From assembly GCF_933775445.1 (NCBI RefSeq), contig NW_026089507.1, positions 1 through 64,000 of the forward strand: 64,000 nt of DNA. The letters run 5' to 3'. The DNA comes from Argentina anserina. Taxonomy: Eukaryota > Streptophyta > Magnoliopsida > Rosales > Rosaceae. Under the pieces are notes generated by a model, which worked only from the letters and a program-made list of their open reading frames with translations, searched no databases and was not told where the DNA came from. The stretch's first letter is position 1; every line of letters starts with the position of its first letter. This document shows, one piece after another, positions 12,101-25,215 of this stretch. The translations under genes and the position numbers were made by a program.

Positions 12101-15100
12101 TTTGAGAGTTTGGCAAGTGTGGGAGTGTGTTTCTTTCAAACTGAGTATCTTTACATCCATTGCGTATCTTTACTATTCCAATTGTGTATATTTTCATTTC
12201 TCCTTTGAGTATCTTTCTGTAAGGCTTTCTGATGCGAGATTCTATTGAATTTGAGAGTTTTGCAAGTGTGGGAGTGTGTTTCTTTCAAACTGAGTATCTT
12301 TACATCGTTTGCGTATCTTTACTATTCCAATTGGGTATCTTTACATCGTTTGCGTATCTTTACTATTCCAATTCTGTATCTTTTCATTTCTCGTTAGAGT
12401 ATCTTTCTGTAAGGCTTTCTGATGCGAATTTCTATTGAATTTGAGAGTTTTGCAAGTGTGGGAGTGTGTTTCTTTCAAACTGAGTATCTTTACATCGTTT
12501 GCGTATCTTTACTATTCCAATTCTGTATCTTTTCATTTCTCGTTTAGGTACCTTTCTGTAAGGCTTCTGATGCGAGTTTCTATTGTATTTGAGAGTTTGG
12601 CAAGTGTGGGAGTGTGTTTCTTTCAAACTGAGTATCTTTACATCCATTGCGTATCTTTACTATTCCAATTGTGTATATTTTCATTTCTCATTTGAGTATC
12701 TTTCTGTAAGGCTTTCTGATGCGAGATTCTATTGAATTTGAGAGTTTTGCAAGTGTGGGAGTGTATTTCTTTCAAACTGAGTATCTTTACATCGTTTGCG
12801 TATCTTTACTATTCCAATTGTGTATCTTTTCATTTCTCGTTTGAGTATCTTTCTGTAAGGCTTTCTGATGCGAGTTTCTATTGAATTTGAGAGTTTTACA
12901 AGTGTGGGAGTGTATTTCTTTCAAACTGAGTATCTTTACATCGTTTGCGTATATTTACTATTCCAATTGTGTATCTTTTCATTTCTCGTTTGAGTATCTT
13001 TACATCCATTGCGTATCTTTACTATTCCAATTGTGTATCTTTTCATTTCTCGTTTGAGTATCTTTCTGTAAGGCTTTCTGATGCGAATTTCTATTGAATT
13101 TGAGAGTTTTGCAAATGTGGGAGTGTGTTTCTTTCAAACTGAGTATCTTTACATCGTTTGCGTATCTTTACTATTCCAATTGGGTATCTTTACATCGTTT
13201 GCGTATCTTTACTATTCCAATTCTGTATCTTTTCATTTCTCGTTTGAGTATCTTTCTGTAAGGCTTCTGATGCGAGTTTCTATTGTATTTGAGAGTTTGG
13301 CAAGTGTGGGAGTGTGTTTCTTTCAAACTGAGTATCTTTACATCCATTGCGTATCTTTACTATTCCAATTGTGTATATTTTCATTTCTCATTTGAGTATC
13401 TTTCTGTAAGGCTTTCTGATGCGAGATTCTATTGAATTTGAGAGTTTTGCAAGTGTGGGAGTGTGTTTCTTTCAAACTGAGTATCTTTACATCGTTTGCG
13501 TATCTTTACTATTCCAATTGTGTATCTTTTCATTTCTCGTTTGAGTATCTTTCTGTAAGGCTTTCTGATGCGAGTTTCTATTGAATTTGAGAGTTTTACA
13601 AGTGTGGGAGTGTATTTCTTTCAAACTGAGTATCTTTACATCGTTTGCGTATATTTACTATTCCAATTGTGTATCTTTTCATTTCTCGTTTGAGTATCTT
13701 TACATCCATTGCGTATCTTTACTATTCCAATTGTGTATCTTTTCATTTCTCGTTAGAGTATCTTTCTGTAAGGCTTTCTGATGCGAATTTCTATTGAATT
13801 TGAGAGTTTTGCAAGTGTGGGAGTGTGTTTCTTTCAAACTGAGTATCTTTACATCGTTTGCGTATCTTTACTATTCCAATTGGGTATCTTTACATCGTTT
13901 GCGTATCTTTACTATTCCAATTCTGTATCTTTTCATTTCTCGTTTGAGTATCTTTTTGTAAGGCTTCTGATGCGAGTTTCTATTGTATTTGAGAGTTTGG
14001 CAAGTGTGGGAGTGTGTTTCTTTCAAACTGAGTATTTTTACATCCATTGCGTATCTTTACTATTCCAATTGTGTATATTTTCATTTCTCATTTGAGTATC
14101 TTTCTGTAAGGCTTTCTGATGCGAGATTCTATTGAATTTGAGAGTTTTGCAAGTGTGGGAGTGTGTTTCTTTCAAACTGAGTATCTTTACATCGTTTGCG
14201 TATCTTTACTATTCCAATTGGGTATCTTTACATCGTTTGCGTATCTTTACTATTCCAATTCTGTATCTTTTCATTTCTCGTTAGAGTATCTTTCTGTAAG
14301 GCTTTCTGATGCGAATTTCTATTGAATTTGAGAGTTTTGCAAGTGTGGGAGTGTGTTTCTTTCAAACTGAGTATCTTTACATCGTTTGCGTATCTTTACT
14401 ATTCCAATTCTGTATCTTTTCATTTCTCGTTTAGGTACCTTTCTGTAAGGCTTCTGATGCGAGTTTCTATTGTGTTTGAGAGTTTTGCAAGTGTGGGAGT
14501 GTGTTTCTTTCAAACTGAGTATCTTTACATCGTTTGCGTATCTTTACTATTCCAATTGTGTATCTTTACATCGTTTGCGTATCTTTACAATTCCAATTGT
14601 GTATCTTTTCATTTCTCGTTTCAGTATCTTTCTGTAAGGCTTCTGATGCGAGTTTCTATTGTATTTGAGAGTTTTGCAAGTGTGGGAGTGTGTTTCTTTC
14701 AAACTGAGTATCTTTACATCCATTGCGTATCTTTACTATTCCAATTGTGTATCTTTTCATTTCTCGTTTGAGTATCTTTCTGTAAGGCTTTCTGATGCGA
14801 GTTTCTATTGAATTTGAGAGTTTTGCAAGTGTGAGAGTGTGTTTCTTTCAAACTGAGTATCTTTACATCGTTTGCGTATCTTTACTATTCCAATTGTGTA
14901 TCTTTACATCGTTTGCGTATCTTTACTATTCCAATTGTGTATCGTTTCATTTCTCGTTTGAGTATCTTTCTGTAAGGCTTCTGATGCGAGTTTCTATTGT
15001 ATTTGAGAGTTTGGCAAGTGTGGGAGTGTGTTTCTTTCAAACTGAGTATCTTTACATCCATTGCGTATCTTTACTATTCCAATTGTGTATATTTTCATTT

Positions 15101-15677
15101 CTCGTTTGAGTATCTTTCTGTAAGGCTTTCTGATGCGAGATTCTATTGAATTTGAGAGTTTTGCAAGTGTGGGAGTGTGTTTCTTTCAAACTGAGTATCT
15201 TTACATCGTTTGCGTAGCTTTACTATTCCAATTGTGTATCTTTACATCGTTTGCGTATCTTTACTATTCCAATTGTGTATCTTTTCATTTCTCGTTTGAG
15301 TATCTTTCTGTAAGGCTTCTGATGCGAGTTTCTATTGTATTTGAGAGTTTGGCAAGTGTGGGAGTGTGTTTCTTTCAAACTGAGTATCTTTACATCCATT
15401 GCGTATCTTTACTATTCCAATTGTGTATATTTTCATTTCTCGTTTGAGTATCTTTCTGTAAGGCTTTCTGATGCGAGATTCTATTGAATTTGAGAGTTTT
15501 GCAAGTGTGGGAGTGTGTTTCTTTCAAACTGAGTATCTTTACATCGTTTGCGTAGCTTTACTATTCCAATTGTGTATCTTTACATCGTTTGCGTATCTTT
15601 ACTATTCCAATTGTGTATCTTTTCATTTCTCGTTTGAGTATCTTTCTGTAAGGCTTCTGATGCGAGTTTCTATTGTA
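8525..15677. repeat. 7153-bp higher-order block, copy 1
   Basis: Monomer order and private variants here recur at a constant offset of 7153 bp in 15678-22468. About 6.8 kb aligns, up to about 15315 in this copy, with roughly a dozen differences seen by eye. The block contains an inner 1887-bp duplication and ends in repeated 338-bp dimers, which account for the end of collinearity. Confidence 0.85.
10985..14472. repeat. Inner 1887-bp tandem duplication
   Basis: Unit starts at 11194, 11694, 11894, 12232 and 12435 recur at 13081, 13581, 13781, 14119 and 14322, a constant offset of 1887 bp. The same inner duplication exists in the second 7153-bp copy (18347 and 20234), so it predates the 7153-bp duplication. 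Confidence 0.8.
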
Positions 15678-15808
15678 TTTGAGAGTTTGGCAAGTGTGGG
15701 AGTGTGTTTCTTTCAAACTGAGTATCTTTACATCCATTGCGTATCTTTACTATTCCAATTGTGTATATTTTCATTTCTCGTTTGAGTATCTTTCTGTAAG
15801 GCTTTCTG
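14795..15808. repeat. 338-bp dimer repeated three times
   Basis: Dimers start at 14795, 15133 and 15471, each a two-module monomer (189 bp) followed by a one-module monomer (149 bp). The GCGTAGCTTTAC variant is present in the second and third. This is a local expansion absent from the second 7153-bp copy. Confidence 0.8.
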
Positions 15809-18800
15809 ATGCGAGATTCTATTGAATTTGAGAGTTTTGCAAGTGTGGGAGTGTGTTTCTTTCAAACTGAGTATCTTTACATCGTTTGCGTATCTTTACT
15901 ATTCCAATTGTGTATCTTTACATCGTTTGCGTATCTTTACTATTCCAATTGTGTATCTTTTCATTTCTCGTTTGAGTATCTTTCTGTAAGGCTTTCTGAT
16001 GCGAGCTTCTATTGAATTTGATAGTTTTACAAGTGTGGGAGTGTATTTCTTTCAAACTGAGTATCTTTACATCGTTTGCGTATATTTACTATTCCAATTG
16101 TGTATCTTTTCATTTCTCGTTTGAGTATCTTTACATCCATTGCGTATCTTTACTATTCCAATTGTGTATCTTTTCATTTCTCGTTTGAGTATCTTTCTGT
16201 AAGGCTTTCTGATACGAATTTCTATTGAATTTGAGAGTTTTGCAAATGTGGGAGTGTGTTTCTTTCAAACTGAGTATCTTTACATCGTTTGCGTATCTTT
16301 ACTATTCCAATTGGGTATCTTTACATCGTTTGCGTATCTTTACTATTCCAATTCTATATCTTTTCATTTCTCGTTTGAGTATCTTTTTGTAAGGCTTCTG
16401 ATGCGAGTTTCTATTGTATTTGAGAGTTTGGCAAGTGTGGGAGTGTGTTTCTTTCAAACTGAGTATCTTTACATCCATTGCGTATCTTTACTATTCCAAT
16501 TGTGTATATTTTCATTTCTCATTTGAGTATCTTTCTGTAAGGCTTTCTGATGCGAGATTCTATTGAATTTGAGAGTTTTGCAAGTGTGGGAGTGTGTTTC
16601 TTTCAAACTGAGTATCTTTACATCGTTTGCGTATCTTTACTATTCCAATTGTGTATCTTTACATCGTTTGCGTATCTTTACTATTCCAATTGTGTATCTT
16701 TTCATTTCTCGTTTGAGTATCTTTCTGTAAGGCTTTCTGATGCGAGTTTCTATTGAATTTGAGAGTTTTACAAGTGTGGGAGTGTATTTCTTTCAAACTG
16801 AGTATCTTTACATCGTTTGCGTATATTTACTATTCCAATTGTGTATCTTTTCATCCATTGCGTATCTTTACTATTCCAATTGTGTATCTTTTCATTTCTC
16901 GTTAGAGTATCTTTCTGTAAGGCTTTCTGATGCGAATTTCTATTGAATTTGAGAGTTTTGCAAGTGTGGGAGTGTGTTTCTTTCAAACTGAGTATCTTTA
17001 CATCGTTTGCGTATCTTTACTATTCCAATTGGGTATCTTTACATCGTTTGCGTATCTTTACTATTCCAATTCTGTATCTTTTCATTTCTCGTTAGAGTAT
17101 CTTTCTGTAAGGCTTTCTGATGCGAATTTCTATTGAATTTGAGAGTTTTGCAAGTGTGGGAGTGTGTTTCTTTCAAACTGAGTATCTTTACATCGTTTGC
17201 GTATCTTTACTATTCCAATTCTGTATCTTTTCATTTCTCGTTTGGGTATCTTTCTGTAAGGCTTCTGATGCGAGTTTCTATTGTGTTTGAGAGTTTTGCA
17301 AGTGTGGGAGTGTGTTTCTTTCAAACTGAGTATCTTTACATCGTTTGCGTATCTTTACTATTCCAATTGTGTATCTTTACATCGTTTGCGTATCTTTACA
17401 ATTCCAATTGTGTATCTTTTCATTTCTCGTTTCAGTATCTTTCTGTAAGGCTTCTGATGCGAGTTTCTATTGTATTTGAGAGTTTTGCAAGTGTGGGAGT
17501 GTGTTTCTTTCAAACTGAGTATCTTTACATCCATTGCGTATCTTTACTATTCCAATTGTGTATCTTTTCATTTCTCGTTTGAGTATCTTTCTGTAAGGCT
17601 TTCTGATGCGAGTTTCTATTGAATTTGAGAGTTTTGCAAGTGTGAGAGTGTGTTTCTTTCAAACTGAGTATCTTTACATCGTTTGCGTATCTTTACTATT
17701 CCAATTGTGTATCTTTACATCGTTTGCGTATCTTTACTATTCCAATTGTGTATCTTTTCATTTCTCGTTTGAGTATCTTTCTGTAAGGCTTCTGATGCGA
17801 GTTTCTATTGTATTTGAGAGTTTGGCAAGTGTGGGAGTGTGTTTCTTTCAAACTGAGTATCTTTACATCCATTGCGTATCTTTACTATTCCAATTGTGTA
17901 TATTTTCATTTCTCGTTTGAGTATCTTTCTGTAAGGCTTTCTGATGCGAGATTCTATTGAATTTGAGAGTTTTGCAAGTGTGGGAGTGTGTTTCTTTCAA
18001 ACTGAGTATCTTTACATCGTTTGCGTAGCTTTACTATTCCAATTGTGTATCTTTACATCGTTTGCGTATCTTTACTATTCCAATTGTGTATCTTTTCATT
18101 TCTCGTTTGAGTATCTTTCTGTAAGGCTTTCTGATGCGAGCTTCTATTGAATTTGAGAGTTTTACAAGTGTGGGAGTGTATTTCTTTCAAACTGAGTATC
18201 TTTACATCGTTTGCGTATATTTACTATTCCAATTGTGTATCTTTTCATTTCTCGTTTGAGTATCTTTACATCCATTGCGTATCTTTACTATTCCAATTGT
18301 GTATCTTTTCATTTCTCGTTTGAGTATCTTTCTGTAAGGCTTTCTGATGCGAATTTCTATTGAATTTGAGAGTTTTGCAAATGTGGGAGTGTGTTTCTTT
18401 CAAACTGAGTATCTTTACATCGTTTGCGTATCTTTACTATTCCAATTGGGTATCTTTACATCGTTTGCGTATCTTTACTATTCCAATTCTGTATCTTTTC
18501 ATTTCTCGTTTGAGTATCTTTCTGTAAGGCTTCTGATGCGAGTTTCTATTGTATTTGAGAGTTTGGCAAGTGTGGGAGTGTGTTTCTTTCAAACTGAGTA
18601 TCTTTACATCCATTGCGTATCTTTACTATTCCAATTGTGTATATTTTCATTTCTCATTTGAGTATCATTCTGTAAGGCTTTCTGATGCGAGATTCTATTG
18701 AATTTGAGAGTTTTGCAAGTGTGGGAGTGTGTTTCTTTCAAACTGAGTATCTTTACATCGTTTGCGTATCTTTACTATTCCAATTGTGTATCTTTTCATT

Positions 18801-21800
18801 TCTCGTTTGAGTATCTTTCTGTAAGGCTTTCTGATGCGAGTTTCTATTGAATTTGAGAGTTTTACAAGTGTGGGAGTGTATTTCTTTCAAACTGAGTATC
18901 TTTACATCGTTTGCGTATATTTACTATTCCAATTGTGTATCTTTTCATTTCTCGTTTGAGTATCTTTACATCCATTGCGTATCTGTACTATTCCAATTGT
19001 GTATCTTTTCATTTCTCGTTAGAGTATCTTTCTGTAAGGCTTTCTGATGCGAATTTCTATTGAATTTGAGAGTTTTGCAAGTGTGGGAGTGTGTTTCTTT
19101 CAAACTGAGTATCTTTACATCGTTTGCGTATCTTTACTATTCCAATTGGGTATCTTTACATCGTTTGCGTATCTTTACTATTCCAATTCTGTATCTTTTC
19201 ATTTCTCGTTTGAGTATCTTTTTGTAAGGCTTCTGATGCGAGTTTCTATTGTATTTGAGAGTTTGGCAAGTGTGGGAGTGTGTTTCTTTCAAACTGAGTA
19301 TCTTTACATCCATTGCGTATCTTTACTATTCCAATTGTGTATATTTTCATTTCTCATTTGAGTATCTTTCTGTAAGGCTTTCTGATGCGAGATTCTATTG
19401 AATTTGAGAGTTTTGCAAGTGTGGGAGTGTGTTTCTTTCAAACTGAGTATCTTTACATCGTTTGCGTATCTTTACTATTCCAATTGGGTATCTTTACATC
19501 GTTTGCGTATCTTTACTATTCCAATTCTGTATCTTTTCATTTCTCGTTAGAGTATCTTTCTGTAAGGCTTTCTGATGCGAATTTCTATTGAATTTGAGAG
19601 TTTTGTAAGTGTGGGAGTGTGTTTCTTTCAAACTGAGTATCTTTACATCGTTTGCGTATCTTTACTATTCCAATTCTGTATCTTTTCATTTCTCGTTTAG
19701 GTACCTTTCTGTAAGGCTTCTGATGCGAGTTTCTATTGTATTTGAGAGTTTGGCAAGTGTGGGAGTGTGTTTCTTTCAAACTGAGTATCTTTACATCCAT
19801 TGCGTATCTTTACTATTCCAATTGTGTATATTTTCATTTCTCATTTGAGTATCTTTCTGTAAGGCTTTCTGATGCGAGATTCTATTGAATTTGAGAGTTT
19901 TGCAAGTGTGGGAGTGTATTTCTTTCAAACTGAGTATCTTTACATCGTTTGCGTATCTTTACTATTCCAATTGTGTATCTTTTCATTTCTCGTTTGAGTA
20001 TCTTTCTGTAAGGCTTTCTGATGCGAGTTTCTATTGAATTTGAGAGTTTTACAAGTGTGGGAGTGTATTTCTTTCAAACTGAGTATCTTTACATCGTTTG
20101 CGTATATTTACTATTCCAATTGTGTATCTTTTCATTTCTCGTTTGAGTATCTTTACATCCATTGCGTATCTTTACTATTCCAATTGTGTATCTTTTCATT
20201 TCTCGTTTGAGTATCTTTCTGTAAGGCTTTCTGATGCGAATTTCTATTGAATTTGAGAGTTTTGCAAATGTGGGAGTGTGTTTCTTTCAAACTGAGTATC
20301 TTTACATCGTTTGCGTATCTTTACTATTCCAATTGGGTATCTTTACATCGTTTGCGTATCTTTACTATTCCAATTCTGTATCTTTTCATTTCTCGTTTGA
20401 GTATCTTTCTGTAAGGCTTCTGATGCGAGTTTCTATTGTATTTGAGAGTTTGGCAAGTGTGGGAGTGTGTTTCTTTCAAACTGAGTATCTTTACATCCAT
20501 TGCGTATCTTTACTATTCCAATTGTGTATATTTTCATTTCTCATTTGAGTATCTTTCTGTAAGGCTTTCTGATGCGAGATTCTATTGAATTTGAGAGTTT
20601 TGCAAGTGTGGGAGTGTGTTTCTTTCAAACTGAGTATCTTTACATCGTTTGCGTATCTTTACTATTCCAATTGTGTATCTTTTCATTTCTCGTTTGAGTA
20701 TCTTTCTGTAAGGCTTTCTGATGCGAGTTTCTATTGAATTTGAGAGTTTTACAAGTGTGGGAGTGTATTTCTTTCAAACTGAGTATCTTTACATCGTTTG
20801 CGTATATTTACTATTCCAATTGTGTATCTTTTCATTTCTCGTTTGAGTATCTTTACATCCATTGCGTATCTTTACTATTCCAATTGTGTATCTTTTCATT
20901 TCTCGTTAGAGTATCTTTCTGTAAGGCTTTCTGATGCGAATTTCTATTGAATTTGAGAGTTTTGCAAGTGTGGGAGTGTGTTTCTTTCAAACTGAGTATC
21001 TTTACATCGTTTGCGTATCTTTACTATTCCAATTGGGTATCTTTACATCGTTTGCGTATCTTTACTATTCCAATTCTGTATCTTTTCATTTCTCGTTTGA
21101 GTGTCTTTTTGTAAGGCTTCTGATGCGAGTTTCTATTGTATTTGAGAGTTTGGCAAGTGTGGGAGTGTGTTTCTTTCAAACTGAGTATCTTTACATCCAT
21201 TGCGTATCTTTACTATTCCAATTGTGTATATTTTCATTTCTCGTTTGAGTATCTTTCTGTAAGGCTTTCTGATGCGAGATTCTATTGAATTTGAGAGTTT
21301 TGCAAGTGTGGGAGTGTGTTTCTTTCAAACTGAGTATCTTTACATCGTTTGCGTATCTTTACTATTCCAATTGTGTATCTTTACATCGTTTGCGTATCTT
21401 TACTATTCCAATTCTGTATCTTTTCATTTCTCGTTAGAGTATCTTTCTGTAAGGCTTTCTGATGCGAATTTCTATTGAATTTGAGAGTTTTGCAAGTGTG
21501 GGAGTGTGTTTCTTTCAAACTGAGTATCTTTACATCGTTTGCGTATCTTTACTATTCCAATTCTGTATCTTTTCATTTCTCGTTTAGGTACCTTTCTGTA
21601 AGGCTTCTGATGCGAGTTTCTATTGTGTTTGAGAGTTTTGCAAGTGTGGGAGTGTGTTTCTTTCAAACTGAGTATCTTTACATCGTTTGCGTATCTTTAC
21701 TATTCCAATTGTGTATCTTTACATCGTTTGCGTATCTTTACAATTCCAATTGTGTATCTTTTCATTTCTCGTTTCAGTATCTTTCTGTAAGGCTTCTGAT

Positions 21801-22468
21801 GCGAGTTTCTATTGTATTTGAGAGTTTTGCAAGTGTGGGAGTGTGTTTCTTTCAAACTGAGTATCTTTACATCCATTGCGTATCTTTACTATTCCAATTG
21901 TGTATCTTTTCATTTCTCGTTTGAGTATCTTTCTGTAAGGCTTTCTGATGCGAGTTTCTATTGAATTTGAGAGTTTTGCAAGTGTGAGAGTGTGTTTCTT
22001 TCAAACTGAGTATCTTTACATCGTTTGCGTATCTTTACTATTCCAATTGTGTATCTTTACATCGTTTGCGTATCTTTACTATTCCAATTGTGTATCTTTT
22101 CATTTCTCGTTTGAGTATCTTTCTGTAAGGCTTCTGATGCGAGTTTCTATTGTATTTGAGAGTTTGGCAAGTGTGGGAGTGTGTTTCTTTCAAACTGAGT
22201 ATCTTTACATCCATTGCGTATCTTTACTATTCCAATTGTGTATATTTTCATTTCTCCTTTGAGTATCTTTCTGTAAGGCTTTCTGATGCGAGATTCTATT
22301 GAATTTGAGAGTTTTGCAAGTGTGGGAGTGTGTTTCTTTCAAACTGAGTATCTTTACATCGTTTGCGTAGCTTTACTATTCCAATTGTGTATCTTTACAT
22401 CGTTTGCGTATCTTTACTATTCCAATTGTGTATCTTTTCATTTCTCGTTTGAGTATCTTTCTGTAAGG
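15678..22468. repeat. 7153-bp higher-order block, copy 2
   Basis: This is the second copy at offset 7153. Differences from copy 1 include ATACG for ATGCG at 16212, GAGTGTCTTT for GAGTATCTTT near 21101, and TGTAAGTG for TGCAAGTG near 19604. It keeps the GGTACC variants near 19699 and 21589 that match 12546 and 14432 in copy 1. Collinearity ends near 22468. Confidence 0.85.
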
Positions 22469-23385
22469 CTTTCTGATGCGAGCTTCTATTGAATTTGAGA
22501 GTTTTACAAGTGTGGGAGTGTATTTCTTTCAAACTGAGTATCTTTACATCGTTTGCGTATATTTACTATTCCAATTGTGTATCTTTTCATTTCTCGTTTG
22601 AGTATCTTTACATCGTTTGCGTATCTTTACTATTCCAATTGTGTATCTTTTCATTTCTCGTTTGAGTATCTTTCTGTAAGGCTTTCTGATGCGAATTTCT
22701 ATTGAATTTGAGAGTTTTGCAAATGTGGGAGTGTGTTTCTTTCAAACTGAGTATCTTTACATCGTTTGCGTATCTTTACTATTCCAATTGGGTATCTTTA
22801 CATCGTTTGCGTATCTTTACTATTCCAATTCTATATCTTTTCATTTCTCGTTTGAGTATCTTTTTGTAAGGCTTCTGATGCGAGTTTCTATTGTATTTGA
22901 GAGTTTGGCAAGTGTGGGAGTGTGTTTCTTTCAAACTGAGTATCTTTACATCCATTGCGTATCTTTACTATTCCAATTGTGTATATTTTCATTTCTCATT
23001 TGAGTATCTTTCTGTAAGGCTTTCTGATGCGAGATTCTATTGAATTTGAGAGTTTTGCAAGTGTGGGAGTGTGTTTCTTTCAAACTGAGTATCTTTACAT
23101 CGTTTGCGTATCTTTACTATTCCAATTGTGTATCTTTTCATTTCTCGTTTGAGTATCTTTCTGTAAGGCTTTCTGATGCGAGCTTCTATTGAATTTGAGA
23201 GTTTTACAAGTGTGGGAGTGTATTTCTTTCAAACTGAGTATCTTTACATCGTTTGCGTATATTTACTATTCCAATTGTGTATCTTTTCATTTCTCGTTTG
23301 AGTATCTTTACATCCATTGCGTATCTTTACTATTCCAATTGTGTATCTTTTCATTTCTCGTTAGAGTATCTTTCTGTAAGGCTTT

Positions 23386-25215
23386 CTGATGCGAATTTCT
23401 ATTGAATTTGAGAGTTTTGCAAGTGTGGGAGTGTGTTTCTTTCAAACTGAGTATCTTTACATCGTTTGCGTATCTTTATTATTCCAATTGGGTATCTTTA
23501 CATCGTTTGCGTATCTTTACTATTCCAATTCTGTATCTTTTCATTTCTCGTTTGAGTATCTTTTTGTAAGGCTTCTGATGCGAGTTTCTATTGTATTTGA
23601 GAGTTTGGCAAGTGTGGGAGTGTGTTTCTTTCAAACTGAGTATCTTTACATCCATTGCGTATCTTTACTATTCCAATTGTGTATATTTTCATTTCTCATT
23701 TGAGTATCTTTCTGTAAGGCTTTCTGATGCGAGATTCTATTGAATTTGAGAGTTTTGCAAGTGTGGGAGTGTGTTTCTTTCAAACTGAGTATCTTTACAT
23801 CGTTTGCGTATCTTTACTATTCCAATTGGGTATCTTTACATCGTTTGCGTATCTTTACTATTCCAATTCTGTATCTTTTCATTTCTCGTTTGAGTATCTT
23901 TTTGTAAGGCTTCTGATGCGAATTTCTATTGAATTTGAGAGTTTTGCAAGTGTGGGAGTGTGTTTCTTTCAAACTGAGTATCTTTACATCCATTGCGTAT
24001 CTTTACTATTCCAATTGTGTATCTTTACATTTCTCGTTTGAGTATCTTTCTGTAAGGCTTTCTGATGCGAGCTTCTATTGAATTTGAGAGTTTTACAAGT
24101 GTGGGAGTGTATTTCTTTCAAACTGAGTATCTTTACATCGTTTGCGTATATTTACTATTCCAATTGTGTATCTTTTCATTTCTCGTTTGAGTATCTTTAC
24201 ATCCATTGCGTATCTTTACTATTCCAATTGTGTATCTTTTCATTTCTCGTTTGAGTATCTTTCTGTAAGGCTTTCTGATGCGAATTTCTATTGAATTTGA
24301 GAGTTTTGCAAATGTGGGAGTGTGTTTCTTTCAAACTGAGTATCTTTACATCGTTTGCGTATCTTTACTATTCCAATTGGGTATCTTTACATCGTTTGCG
24401 TATCTTTACTATTCCAATTCTATATCTTTTCATTTCTCGTTTGAGTATCTTTTTGTAAGGCTTCTGATGCGAGTTTCTATTGTATTTGAGAGTTTGGCAA
24501 GTGTGGGAGTGTGTTTCTTTCAAACTGAGTATCTTTACATCCATTGCGTATCTTTACTATTCCAATTGTGTATCTTTTCATTTCTCGTTAGAGTATCTTT
24601 CTGTAAGGCTTTCTGATGCGAATTTCTATTGAATTTGAGAGTTTTGCAAGTGTGGGAGTGTGTTTCTTTCAAACTGAGTATCTTTACATCGTTTGCGTAT
24701 CTTTATTATTCCAATTGGGTATCTTTACATCGTTTGCGTATCTTTACTATTCCAATTCTGTATCTTTTCATTTCTCGTTTGAGTATCTTTTTGTAAGGCT
24801 TCTGATGCGAGTTTCTATTGTATTTGAGAGTTTGGCAAGTGTGGGAGTGTGTTTCTTTCAAACTGAGTATCTTTACATCCATTGCGTATCTTTACTATTC
24901 CAATTGTGTATATTTTCATTTCTCATTTGAGTATCTTTCTGTAAGGCTTTCTGATGCGAGATTCTATTGAATTTGAGAGTTTTGCAAGTGTGGGAGTGTG
25001 TTTCTTTCAAACTGAGTATCTTTACATCGTTTGCGTATCTTTACTATTCCAATTGGGTATCTTTACATCGTTTGCGTATCTTTACTATTCCAATTCTGTA
25101 TCTTTTCATTTCTCGTTTGAGTATCTTTTTGTAAGGCTTCTGATGCGAATTTCTATTGAATTTGAGAGTTTTGCAAGTGTGGGAGTGTGTTTCTTTCAAA
25201 CTGAGTATCTTTACA
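23386..25215. repeat. 1227-bp tandem duplication
   Basis: Unit starts at 23389 and 23727 recur at 24616 and 24954, an offset of 1227 bp. Both copies share the private variant GTATCTTTATTATTCC near 23473 and 24700. The aligned length is about 0.65 kb and the boundaries are approximate. Confidence 0.7.
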
